Shown: positions 22,898-33,400, counted from the stretch's first letter. The stretch: 64,000 bases of DNA from Spinacia oleracea (GCF_020520425.1 NC_079487.1:86805141-86869140); one strand, 5' to 3'. Made by a program: numbers and translations. Notes: a model not told the origin generated them from the letters alone.

Positions 22898-24109
22898 TCA
22901 CTCCTCCTTCTTTATCTTCTTGATGACCCTACTTGAAGACTCAACCTCCGTTTTAGGCCTCTTATACATTCCCACATCTCCACGACGCCACTTTTCATAG
23001 CAAGCATCAACGATTGGGTACCTTAAAACGGGAAGGAATGGAATTTTCTTTGTTCGCTCCCAAGCAATAAGCAATTGTAGTAGCGACTTATCATCAATCC
23101 AATGAGTTGTGCAGTCGTCAGTTGGAAGGTCCCTAATGAAGGTTTTCCGCTGCCCGATTTGCCTAAGACACCTCCATGGATAATAGAAAGTGATCTGCTT
23201 GACACTCGGAAGAACTACACCCCTCTTATTGGCGGTACTATACACAATTTCCTTGATAACTAAATGTGGAGTCACCCATTCCTTTTCCCCTGAGAGCGCC
23301 AAACTCCACCTGTTATTATCCCTCACCTCACGATATAGATTGGAGCATCCTCTGGAAAGGATGATTTTAGGATGATAAGTAAGTGCTCTCAAAGGATTCA
23401 CCAACTTAAACTTCTCCATTAGCCACAAATGAAGCACTAGCGGACTCCCTTTCATGAAAGAGAACGGTTTTTCCTTTTGTTGATCAAGGCTTAGGACTAA
23501 TTCTCCCAATATTATTGGTCCTAGCCTACACCCATTAGACACTTGGGGCACATAACCAGCCACATTTTCGTCACATAGCCCAAGATCCTCTTTGAACAAC
23601 AAAAGACCCATAAGAGCAATCATGCATGCTTTAACTCTACCCGAGCCATAAGAAATAGCAAGTTCGAGATTAGTACCCTTGGCTCTAAAAGGTTCAAGAA
23701 CACAATTAATAAGAATAGAATATCCATGATGGAAATTCATACCATCATAGTGGGAAAGACCTAAAACCTCACGCAGATAACCAGTTAAGGAGCTACATTT
23801 TGTCGTGATAACTAACGGCTTGTCCGCCTTTTTGAAACATAGTAGACCCTCGATTTCCTCCAGCATGGGAACCATCTCTTCACCATTAAAGTTAAAAACG
23901 TGTTTTTTCTCATCCCAACACCTGGTGGATGCATAAATAAGATCATAGCAAAGACGGAGTTTTAGAAGAGGAAGAAGGGAATCAAAGAATATCTTGGTAT
24001 CGCCAGATTGCCCGTCAGCAACCTCCTTTCCCATGGAATGCAAGAAATTCTTATAATCCACTTCATTCATATCACTTAAGTTATTGGGAAATTTAGCACT
24101 CATGGCCAT
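22898..24109 (-). CDS. Antisense DUF7745/plant-mobile-domain-like gene carried by the Tat element
   Basis: Intact intronless ORF, about 403 residues from the Met at 24109 (MAMSAKFPNN). An upstream in-frame Met at 24157 would add 16 residues. I prefer 24109 because it leaves about 90 bases of leader below the TATA box. VFNFNGEEMVPMLEEIEGLL is the motif typical of plant DUF7745/mobile-domain proteins (targets written 'PTLEEY'). It is followed by a mid-region like theirs (ALMGLLLFKEDLGL, GSPLVLHLWLMEKF, WRCL). The C-terminus is basic (YKRPKTEV, KKIKKEE), plausibly a nuclear signal. Extra ORFs opposite to pol, near the 3' LTR, are known in Tat elements. The role is unknown; regulation or host interaction is speculative. 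Confidence 0.7.
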   Translation of the reverse strand: MAMSAKFPNNLSDMNEVDYKNFLHSMGKEVADGQSGDTKIFFDSLLPLLKLRLCYDLIYASTRCWDEKKHVFNFNGEEMVPMLEEIEGLLCFKKADKPLVITTKCSSLTGYLREVLGLSHYDGMNFHHGYSILINCVLEPFRAKGTNLELAISYGSGRVKACMIALMGLLLFKEDLGLCDENVAGYVPQVSNGCRLGPIILGELVLSLDQQKEKPFSFMKGSPLVLHLWLMEKFKLVNPLRALTYHPKIILSRGCSNLYREVRDNNRWSLALSGEKEWVTPHLVIKEIVYSTANKRGVVLPSVKQITFYYPWRCLRQIGQRKTFIRDLPTDDCTTHWIDDKSLLQLLIAWERTKKIPFLPVLRYPIVDACYEKWRRGDVGMYKRPKTEVESSSRVIKKIKKEE

Positions 24110-24225
24110 GATTACAAGATGTATTGAAAAGGGGGCAAGAAGAGAAGGAACTCTCAAAATGCACTCAAAGTGCTTGAATTACAAGGAGGTAAAAGATTTG
24201 ATTTTCATGCTTAGCCAAGCCACGA

Positions 24226-24235
24226 CTTATATACT
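24226..24235 (-). promoter_or_regulatory. TATA box for the antisense DUF7745-like gene
   Basis: The minus strand reads AGTATATAAG here, about 120 bases upstream of the preferred ATG at 24109. Spacing fits an RNA start near 24200. Confidence 0.6.
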
Positions 24236-25011
24236 AATGTTTATGTCTTCAAATCTTCTTAAATCAGAAATATTGACCCTCCCCATAAGCCATGACAATC
24301 TTACAAGAAAGCCATGCAACCAGTCAAGCTAAGCCACGTCAAATTCGTCTTTTTCCTAAAATTTTCTTTTATGATACCCAAAAATCCTTTCCCATTCTGA
24401 TCCCATGTTGTAAAAGTATATTAATGATGAGGATATGTCTTCAATCCCATCTTTAATACACCATTAGAGCTTGCAAGTCCTAAACCGGGTCATACCAGGT
24501 CAAATCTGCATATCTTCGTCATTTTTTTTCCAAACTGTTATTTGCATTGAGTTTACCTTTATTAATCATTTAATATACATTTATTAAATGAAATGAAACA
24601 TTTTACAAACTTTATTTTCTAGAACAAACACAAAATTCACAAGCTGAAAACGCTATCTTAAGCCCGTTTTTACCTGAAAGTCAAAATTTTCAAATTTTCG
24701 ACCATTTAAAAAAAAAAACACACAATCATGTTTTCTTTTTATATGGATGTCATTTTGACTCTCAACGTAATCACTAACACATCCAGTCTCATGCAAGCGT
24801 CAGACCAAATATCTGACGTTTTGCCCAAATCAGCATGTCAGAAGGTGTTTCGCTCAAAAATTAGCCTTGTACAAGTCATTTAGTCATGGATTTCCTTAAT
24901 TCCTTCAATCCATTCTGAATTTATCAAGTTAAAAACCCCTCGATTTTAAATCCGAACATCAAAGTCGAGCTTTGACCAACTAAACAATTCTCGAGATTAA
25001 GCGAACTCAAC
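24236..25011. other. Non-coding Tat spacer upstream of the stem-loop array
   Basis: AT-rich, no ORF or domain seen. An A run lies at about 24708-24718. Confidence 0.4.
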
Positions 25012-25404
25012 CAACTTTTCAGTTGCGACATTTCAAGCCAACTTTTCAGTTGCAATGTTCGGGATGAATAACTCTATTCTTCTTGGACCTATCATTTGGT
25101 TTTTCAACCACACATAAGGAAATGATTAAGTAATTAATCAGTCCTTTACAAGCCGGTTTTTCAACCGCCATATTAAGTCTCACTAATTGGGATTTTCTAA
25201 GCCAGTTCTTTTCAACTGCATTGATCAAGTCTCATTAATTTAAACATTAATTGAGATCTCTCAAGCCGGTTTCTTTTTCAACCGCAACAAACCAATGATT
25301 GGATCTCATTGTTTTGATTAAAGCCAGTTTTCTTTCAACTGCAATTAGAGCCGACAATTGGCTCGCACCTATTCGGAGTCCATTCGAGCTGGTTCTTCAA
25401 CCAG
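25012..25404 (+). repeat. Array of eight small stem-loops with matching stem changes, just before the 3' LTR
   Basis: Eight short palindromes, each with a pyrimidine loop ending TTC. They are at 25012-25025, 25039-25052, 25097-25110, 25154-25167, 25203-25218, 25267-25284, 25325-25341 and 25389-25404. Stems vary but stay paired: CAACT/AGTTG twice, TGGTT/AACCA, CGGTT/AACCG twice, CAGTT/AACTG twice, CTGGTT/AACCAG. Most are preceded by AGC or GC. The words also match plant MYB-type sites (CNGTTR and its complement), so DNA-level pairs of binding sites are an alternative to RNA hairpins. Confidence 0.65.
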
Positions 25405-25499
25405 TATCAAGCACTTGTTACCTCAAAACTTTCCTTCTAGATCAAAATTTTGCGTCTTTTTATCAAACATTGGTCATCGTTTGTTCCAAACTCGATCAA

Positions 25500-25511
25500 T
25501 GAGGGGCATTC
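25500..25511 (+). other. Tat polypurine tract
   Basis: TGAGGGGCATTC immediately precedes the inferred LTR start TGTAGACATC at 25512, as in other Tat elements. Confidence 0.6.
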
Positions 25512-25692
25512 TGTAGACATCAAATTTTGATCCCCAATTTTGTATGATCCTCTGTCAAGGAAAATATTTTTTTAATATAATTTTTGCTCGAGTTTCTTTG
25601 TTCATTACCTCGGCGGTAATGGTAAGACGATTTAAGGAGTAACAACGGTAGTAATTAAAAGTCCGAAAATATTAACAATAAAACAAAGACGT

Positions 25693-25698
25693 TTTATT
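25693..25698 (-). terminator. AATAAA poly(A) signal for the antisense LTR peptide gene
   Basis: The minus strand reads AATAAA here, 106 bases beyond the stop codon of the 46-codon ORF. Confidence 0.45.
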
Positions 25699-25803
25699 TA
25701 AATGCCCAAAATCCTTACAATGTGTACTTCTAATCTACCAAAATAGCAAAAAATCGAAGCACAAATCGAATCGTGCGCATTTCGTGCCGGAAACCTCCAA
25801 GCT

Positions 25804-25944
25804 TCACTTGTTCATAATTATGAAAACCACGAGCGCCACTAGTAGCACAAATAACGCCATGAGCAAGTTCAAATACAAAGTTAGCATCCGAAAATGCTCA
25901 TCGAAAGGAGAAGGAGGTGGCTGATCTTGGTTGTTGGGAGCCAT
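25804..25944 (-). CDS. Antisense 46-residue single-pass membrane peptide encoded in the Tat LTR
   Basis: Start ATG at 25944, stop TGA at 25804-25806. The N-terminal half is polar and Pro-rich (MAPNNQDQPPPSPFDEHF). From about residue 20 to 44 it is a continuous hydrophobic stretch (LLMALFVLLVALVVFIIM) ending NK, a good single transmembrane segment. The unit is complete on the minus strand: a TATA box at 26034-26044, about 60 bases of leader, and an AATAAA signal 106 bases after the stop. I recognise no family. It could be chance, but promoter, ORF and poly(A) signal together are unusual for so small a unit. Membrane location is inferred from hydrophobicity. Confidence 0.5.
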   Translation of the reverse strand: MAPNNQDQPPPSPFDEHFRMLTLYLNLLMALFVLLVALVVFIIMNK

Positions 25945-26033
25945 GGGTGCCGTGAAAATGGAAGATTTTGATGTTTTGGATAAGGTGGAGATAAGAAATA
26001 AGTGGTAAGTGGTGAATTGGATAGGGGTAATCT

Positions 26034-26044
26034 CCTTTTATAAA
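26034..26044 (-). promoter_or_regulatory. TATA box for the antisense LTR peptide gene
   Basis: The minus strand reads TTTATAAAAGG, within a short palindrome (CTCCTTTTATAAAGGAG). About 90 bases upstream of the ATG at 25944. Confidence 0.5.
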
Positions 26045-27721
26045 GGAGTACTCCGTATTTCGTATTGTATAATATACTTTGATTCTACCGTATAATATGT
26101 CAACACGCTAACAATAACTTAATTCAAGTTTGTTATGTGTAACGACACGCAAAAATTATGTGTCTATCCCTTATCCAATATCACTACTTAAGGTGTTTTG
26201 TGTAAATGTCTAGGGTCGTACAAATTTATATGTTACTATGAGTGTGTACCCGAAAAAGATAAAAACTCCAATTCATAGGACCCGGAATAATAACGTACCA
26301 TGACCGGGTTAAAAGTTTCGCCTTAACAAACTAACAAATTTAACATTACTTACTACTAACGTAACAATACCAACATACGAGACCGACTAATTACAACAAA
26401 ACAATGCAAAAATGACTTAACAAAAAAGTAAACTATTAACTAATATAAAATTAGTTACTAATTTATTAACTACCTAATTTATTAACTATCTAAACTAACC
26501 AAATTAAGATAAACCAATAAACTAACTAATAAAACAAATAGCAAAAGAAAAAAAAAAATTAAACAAACCTAATCCTAATGCCCCTAAACCAAACCCACGT
26601 ACCCCCACCCCCCCCCCCCCCCAATATTAAAAAAAAAAGGAAAAAGAGAAAACAAAAGCAAAAAGACAAAAAAATAAAGAAACCTAATGTGATTGATCCC
26701 CCAAAAAAGCACGTGAACCCAAGTAAAAAAAAATCCTAAACTAAGTAACAAACTCACATTCAAAAACCAAAGTGACATACTGACATCCCCAAATGAAGAC
26801 AACAAGCATTTTATAACCAAAATAAAGTTTTAATAAATTAAAACTTTATTGACACATCAATGCAATAACATGCATCAATGCATGCACAATGAAATAACTG
26901 CAATGCATCCGTCAAATCAGTTTTCTAACTGATAAATTTACTATTGCTTTCACTCCATCACTTCACCATGCAATAGTCACGAGTCATGAAACTCTCCCTT
27001 TATGATAAAACCAACTGATTGTAATGTCATTCAAACAGTCCGATACCGAAACCCAATTCTTATTTATCAGTTTTGAATAAACTTAACTGATAAAAATTCC
27101 TCATATCCAATCACGAAACTGATATTTTTACGACCACTAGTATACCTACTACTAATATGGGATGTATTAGGCGCTTTTTAAAAGAGTAGTATCCATATCG
27201 GAATATACACCATGAGAGTAATACTTCTAAAAAGTGCTTCCCGTGAATATTGTCTCTTAAAAGTACCATTACTATTAAGAGGGGGGTATAATACGTTATT
27301 GTTCAAATAATGTGACGACAACCTTGTTAATACGCAGTATTACAACGAGCCCCCGGGTAAAGAGAATAATGTATAACCAATTTTTATATGACGCCCTCTT
27401 CGTAATAATGGGCCTACATTTCTAACGCCCGACTTTCTTTAAAAAAAAAAAAACGGACGATAATCTCTTTCCAAAATGATCATCTTATTTATGGTTTATT
27501 ATGCCATGAATTTTTTCTCTAAGACGAGTACCTTGTTTAGCCCGTTGAGCTCCCAGACAGTATAACTTATCAGTTTGGCAAATAAAACAAAAGCAGTTAT
27601 GGGTCAATCAAGTCATGATTACTCAAATTTGCTTATTTATTCACAAAATCCTCCTAATAATCTATTTTTATTTCGTATAACCTTCAACTATTGTTTATTT
27701 GCAACTTAGTCCCTTCCACCC

Positions 27722-27730
27722 CTATAAATA
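27722..27730 (+). promoter_or_regulatory. TATA box of the Tat LTR (sense)
   Basis: CTATAAATA followed by a pyrimidine-rich start region (CATCATCTTTTCTCAC). It is the best sense promoter in the inferred LTR and would place the RNA start near 27755. Confidence 0.55.
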
Positions 27731-29721
27731 CCATCATCTTTTCTCACTTAGGGGAGGCCCAACCCCCCATCATTCTACTCTCTCTCTAAAAAAAAAGAGC
27801 TCTCATTCACTCACTTTCTCTAAAAAAATCAGTAAAAAAGGAAAAAATATAGTTCATTCAAGTCAAAAAATAGTTTTAGTTAAAGTGAAATCAGAAAAAT
27901 CAAAAAAAAAAATTAAGTTTTTAGTTTAATTAATATCAATATTCAGAAAATCAAAAAAAAGAAGTTATTTAATTTTCTTGGACGATTCACTTTGCAGTCA
28001 CTTTTTTTTATTTCAATTGATCATTTGGATTAATCTCTCAAACATTGCTAGTCAGAGCCAAAGGTAATATTCTTGTTCTTTTTATTTTTGTGAATTCCAA
28101 TTATTTTTTCATACATTACTAACTCTTTTCTTATGTGTGCTCTATAACCTGTTAGGGCACTATACGTGCCGGTTACCTAATTTGGAAACCAACTAGAATT
28201 TGACCGACCACGGGCGAGATTCGAGAGTGAGTGTACGTGAAGTGTGTTTTTATTTATGTATGTTGATCACCAAAAAAAAAAATATATATTTTTCTCAAAA
28301 TGAAGTTAAAGTGAGAAGGTGCATAAGAAAATTCAAGAGAAAGATGGTGGAACTATAGTACTAGCCAATTTCTTCATTTTCCATTTTTTTTTTTGTCAAT
28401 TTGGTTGATAATTATATAAAATATCGTCACTTTTCAAAATTCACAAAATAATTTTTTTACAGAAACTTGAAGTATTTATAAGACCAAGACATTTGGAATT
28501 TTTCAAAAATAAGTTTTATAAAAATCACAATAAATCCTAAACTTCAGACTAGAAAAACTGCCTTTTTCAGGTTCCGATTTCTTATTTGGTGAAATTCGAC
28601 CAGGTTAAATTATTATTTTCGAAAATCTCAAAGAATATCATAGAAAGACAAGATACTAAGCTTTCTAAATTGACCTCTCTCACCTCCACACGATTTTTAT
28701 TCAATTTTACAGAATATTTTCAAAAACATAAATCTAGGAAGACAGTTTCTTGAAAATGACAGTTTCAAATAAATAAGTTTTATTTTATTAAAAATATTAA
28801 ATAAACTTTAAAATCTGAGATTTTTATACACATGACTCTAAAATGTTTCTAAAGTCCATTTTAAAAATAAAAACGTGATTTTGTTTTCCAACAATTAATT
28901 TATAATTTAATTTGACTTCAAGGTCTCAAAAAGGAGCAGCTTTAAAGAAAAATTATTTATAAATTATTTACTTTTTATTTTGAATCCATTTTTTTAACAC
29001 GTTAAATAAAAATCTTATATCTTTCCAAAAAAGTATTAAACGCTCAAATCCGAGTTCGGGAGGTCATGGTACCAAATTTAAAGTTCAACGAGATGTAATT
29101 TTCTCAACAGTTTTTTTTTTTTTTAAAGGAAAATTGGTTTTCTCTTATAAAATTCGATTCCCCCAAAATAAAATTCTATTTTTCTTAAATAACAGATTAT
29201 GTATTTAATAATACTCCAAACCCTTTACCACTTCGTTATACTTACCTAAAATCAATTTAGGTTGAGTTAAGTAAAGTGGAAAATTCTAAATAAATCAAAA
29301 TATAGGTTTTGTTTACTTAGATCCCTACTTTCCAAACATCCAAAGCGAAGAAATATGAAGACTAATCAAGGCAACATGGTTCAAGGCGAAGGGATCAAGA
29401 CTTGAAGCTGCTCATTAGATAGGAATTATGATTATTGTAACATTTGTTGTACTTATGGCAATTGTAAACTAAAGTTCCACCATCAAATTAATAAAACAAT
29501 AAAGGAATTATCTTATGCACACTTCTTAATAATAAATTATTCGAGTGTTTTTTATATTAAATTGGTTAAATCACTTTGCATGCTTGATCCATACATCATT
29601 TCGCATTTGCATGAGATAAACCTAGTGACTTATGGTTTATGACCTTGAATTGAATAAACGGGTCAAATTGGAAATTTAGTCATATAGGATTGTGAAGTGA
29701 TTCACCCACCTATAAAACCTA

Positions 29722-31006
29722 CGGATTTTTCATGAAATACCCCCGAGTTTTTGCAAAATTCACCAAATGCCCCTCGACTTTCAGAAATTCACCAAATACC
29801 CTCCACTTTTTAACAAATACACTATATACCCTTAGTGAGCATTTTCTGTAAATTCCGTTAGATTTCCGTCAACTTTAACCTAATTAACTCTATTAATCCA
29901 TACTTATCTTAATTACCCTAACTAAATTTAAAAATAAAAAACTTTATTTTCCTTTACTTATTTCCCTCACCATCTTCCATCTTATGCCCAATCTCTCTCC
30001 CCCACCTTCATTCTTCGGTTCTTCCTCTTCTTCTCACTATTGAAATCCGCCCAATATCTCTCCTCCCCCTTAAATTTGCTTCAAAACCAAAATAAAAAGC
30101 TAATTAACACAAAAATTGCAACAATCACCCTTTTACCAGTCACACTAGTAATCCCAGACTCCCTGAACCCACGAGATATAGCCAATGCCACCAAGAACTG
30201 AGTCGCACCCACGTCCTTTCACTCAACGACGACGACAAGGGGCTCGAATCGGAACACTCACCCGGACGAGTCTGAGTTGGTCGATTCGGGCGAGTTAGCT
30301 GACTCGCCGGCGACGATTGTGGTGGTGGGTGGGAAGATGAGGTTGAGGATCGAATTCGGGTCCACCGGGTCGTGGGAGATGAAAGCCCATGTGCCTCATT
30401 TGGGGTTGTTTAGGAGGTGAGAGAAAATGGAGATGCGGCCGGAGCAAGAGGAGGTGGTTTAGTAGGAAGGGTGGTGGTTAATGGTGTTGAAAAGAGGTAT
30501 GATTGGTGCGTCAATTTGTGAGGAGTATGATTGTGTGCTTCTGCTAATGCTATAGCCACTGAATTTGTGAGGCATTATTTTGATTTTTATTTTCAAATTT
30601 GAAAGGGAGAGAGGAGAAAGGTTAGTAGCAGATCGGGATTGGGAGTCCATTGAAGAAGGAGAAAGGGAAGTAGCAGATCGGTATTGGGCATCCATGGAAG
30701 AAGGAGAGAGGGAAGATAAAAGGGGTGAGTTAGGAGGAAGGTTAGTTGTGGGTTGGCAGTTAAATATTTTTTAGGGTAGTTAATTAGATTAATTAGGAGT
30801 TAATTAGTTTAGTTAAGGAAAAAGTTAACGGAAAAGTTAACGGAGCTAACGGAAAATCGTCATTAAGGGCATCTTGTGTATTAAGTTTATAAATAAGAGT
30901 ATATAGTGTATTTGTTAAAAAGTGGAGGGCATTTGGTGAATTTCTGAAAGTCGAGGGGCATTTGGTGAATTTTGCAAAAATTCAGGGGTATTTCATGAAA
31001 AATCCG
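29722..31006. mobile_element. Non-autonomous Mutator-like element with long inverted ends (Pack-MULE candidate)
   Basis: 1285 bp with CGGATTTTTCATGAAATAC at the left and its complement at the right. The inverted ends run well over 100 bp (e.g. the FACC/AAATGCCCCTCGAC zone at left against GTCGAGGGGCATTT at right). A perfect 9-bp duplication TAAAACCTA flanks it (29713-29721 and 31007-31015), the length typical of Mutator elements. There is no transposase. The interior (about 30180-30440) is much more GC-rich than its surroundings and contains a coding-like segment. Confidence 0.85.
30268..30420 (+). pseudogene. Possible captured host exon inside the Mutator-like element
   Basis: One + frame is open for about 50 codons to a TGA at 30418-30420. 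It reads ESELVDSGELADSPATIVVV and then GGKMRLRIEFGSTGSWEMKA. The amino-acid composition looks like real protein, and GC content is far above the flanks. I do not recognise the source gene. The reading frame could be chance in a GC-rich patch. Confidence 0.4.
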
Positions 31007-31953
31007 TAAAACCTATCATCATCAAGTCTTGTTACCTATAATGAATCACTCTCAATCTAGTATGACATGATTTCTATTATGAAACTATTATTCAATTTTA
31101 GACCATATCAAGTGTCCCAACTTATCTGGTCAATTTTATAAACCCAAACACATTACCTCAAAACCCATTCAAATAGTACACATTACTATCCATCCTCAAT
31201 AGAGTGAAGTTCAACCCAAAATGAGCAAATCACCAAGTCTAAAACAACTTTCTTTTCAGAAACAAGTCAATCCAAAAGTCGTCAATCGGGACGCATTTTA
31301 TTGTTGAATTGTCTTTCACAAAAGACTTTATGGTGTCACTAATCGGGGTGATTTCCACAACCTTGATGGAGCGATCTGATTCACAAAAGAAAGTCAGTTA
31401 AAGACCTATTACCAACCTTGTCTTGAGTTATTCAACACTCTTTTTCCCTTCACCTATTGGAATTGACCACATAGGAAGGGACACTTGTCAGAACTACGTA
31501 GGGTTTTGATCCGGGAGAGGATTCAAATTCCACAATGAACGGTACGTAGGGCAACTTTAATGCTCAAACCCACCATACATCACCAGATTTATCTCACCAT
31601 ATATTATATCATATTGCATCCGAGTGTGTTTGACTACTTGCAAATTATGTGACATTATGCATTAAATCAATAACATTGTGAATGATCATAACCAATTATT
31701 GTAGAAAAATAGGGACAACATATTAGTAGGAGCCTGTTTTAGAACAGAGGGAGAGACGAGTTCCAGACGTTCGATCTTCCTAACTTATACCCCGGACCTT
31801 AATCTTTGATTTCAAAAGACCAGATTTCATAAGAAAAAAGCCTTTTATTTTATGGAGCCATCATTGTTTTCGGAAATTTATTTTTTATTAAATAATTATT
31901 TTCCCTTGAAAATGATGATTTCAAAAATCCGGTCCCTATCGGATAAAATAGGG

Positions 31954-31964
31954 TGGCGACTCCG
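31954..31964 (+). other. TGGCGACTCCG motif like Tat/Ogre primer-binding sites
   Basis: The word resembles the tRNA-Arg-type primer-binding site reported for Ogre-like elements. Here it lies about 85 bp before the inferred LTR end. Either the LTR really ends near 31950 and this is a primer site, or the word belongs to the LTR edge. I cannot decide from this copy alone. Confidence 0.35.
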
Positions 31965-32047
31965 AATTTTTAAACATTACAGGCCTAACCGTAGGCTTAT
32001 GTGGGATTCTGACCGTAATCTAGGACAGTCGAGAATCGGGTCCCACA

Positions 32048-32787
32048 ACAACCAGCTCATATCCAGGGGGAAAAGCATAAAGCTCCCTTCCAACACCAGG
32101 ATAATCATGTTGACGAGCTGCTTTGAGCCAGTCCGCATCCGGCGCAGCATTTAAGGGACCATATGAAACTTTAGGACTTAAATAATTTTCAGTCGAGCCA
32201 ACGGGCAGATCTTCCTCGACATACAACGGAAACGGTCGGAGAAGCCCCACCTCCTCGAGAATGGGATTCTCAAGATGATGCTCTGCGTCGCCATAACCAC
32301 TGCTAGGGCCACTTGCCATTGAAGAACGTCTGCGGTAAACATGCAATGACCCATCAATACCCCCAATGAAAGGCTCGTCCAGTTGATCAAAACTGTCCAA
32401 CCAGGCTACTTCGGACAAAGGTTGGATATCTAATCCCACAGGGGCGTTAGGGGGAGGGTTCAGTCGAACCGCCCTGGCCAAATGCTCATGGCGCAGTTCT
32501 CTAAGACGCTGACGAAAGGCAGGAGTAGGCCCTGACACAACAGGCGTAGCCCTGCCAACAACGGGGGACCCACCCCCAGAGGAAGAACCACTGGAGATAG
32601 ATATCACCGCAGGCTCAGAACGAGAAATGACATCATGCATAGACTTAGTCCTATTCTCTGCTATTGTCCTAGCCTCTTCATCAAAGGGTAAAGAGACAGA
32701 GGAAGGGGAAGAAGGAGAGTATGGCTCGGAGGAATCACTCATATACCCAGGGCTACTAGGGTTGGCACTATCAGAGGTATCAGACAT
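32048..32787 (-). pseudogene. Truncated antisense ORF of a second Tat (Retand-like) element
   Basis: Start ATG at 32787 (MSDTSDSANPSSPGY), immediately after a strong intron acceptor on the minus strand (T-rich tract, TTTCTTTCAG). The N-terminus is Ser/Pro/Asp-rich. A segment RLRELRHEHLARAVRLN and a C-terminal AFPPGYELVV follow. The last phrase resembles the start of the 'putative gypsy-type transposon' domain (often 'PPEGY...'). Homology stops abruptly at 32048, where the other element's end begins; a few junk residues precede a stop at 32020. It is inferred to be cut by insertion of the large Tat element. Confidence 0.55.
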
Positions 32788-33400
32788 GTTGACTGAAAGA
32801 AAAAGAAAAAAAAAAAAAAAAAAAAAAAAAAAAGAAGAAGAATAAACAAAGGGAAGAAGGAGGAAAGTCAAAACAAAAAAGTAGACAAGTACCACAAAAT
32901 ACAAAACGACAGGAAGAAGAACGCAAAACGACATAAAAATGCAGGAGAAATGGGAAGAAGAGAAAAGCTTCAGAAGTTCAGGAATGGCGAACTCAAAACC
33001 ACAAAAACACCCAAAAACACACATACCACAAAAAACCATGAAAAATACCAAAACACTCAAATGGACATGCAAAACAAAAGAAAAAAGACATAATGAAGGC
33101 AAAAGGAATACCTGGAAGAGAGAAGAAGGAGTCAAAAATTCGACAATGGCGGACTAAAACCCTTGAGCAAAAGTTCGAACCCAGAAAACCTCGATAATCC
33201 CAGGAGAAAGCACCACCACCAATGGACGCGCAATCACCGGAATAACACGAAAACACAAGAAAGCAAGGAACTTGGAGTTAGAACACTCTGGAAATGGTGA
33301 AATTGAGCTCGAAGCGAAGTGAAGCTAGAAGAGAGTAAGAAGATGAAGAAGGTAAGAAAAAGGAGAGAGAAAAAGAAAATGACTGAAGCCCATATTTAAG
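32788..33400 (-). other. Leader, intron and TATA of the second antisense ORF
   Basis: Read on the minus strand, a TATA-like CTTAAATATGG (33391-33400 zone) is followed by a CT-rich leader. After it comes the acceptor just before ATG 32787. The exact donor is not certain. An A/T homopolymer (about 32810-32833) lies within the intron. The arrangement (TATA, leader, leader intron, ATG) mimics a normal plant gene. Confidence 0.45.

Larger units (their letters stand above)
25512..32047 (+). repeat. Inferred 3' LTR of the large Tat/Ogre element, interrupted by a Mutator-like element
   Basis: The inferred start is TGTAGACATC after a polypurine tract. The inferred end is GTCCCACA at 32047, exactly where a different Tat antisense ORF begins abruptly. 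Subtracting the Mutator-like insertion leaves about 5.2 kb, in the range known for Ogre LTRs. A TATA box (CTATAAATA) is at 27722-27730. It contains a compact antisense gene (25804-25944), a C run (about 26607-26622) and further hairpin words like those at 25012-25404. The partner 5' LTR is outside the window, so LTR identity and TSD cannot be tested here. Both ends are inferences. Confidence 0.55.

Noticed and set aside
26584-26820. 78-codon minus ORF with hydrophobic, Phe-rich protein
   Set aside because: Created by A-runs and a C-run (translated as Phe/Leu and Gly). No start context or promoter.
32810-32845. Lys-rich ORF ends from A homopolymers, also at 33543-33740
   Set aside because: Homopolymer translation. 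The 25-base A runs could also be length-uncertain in the assembly.
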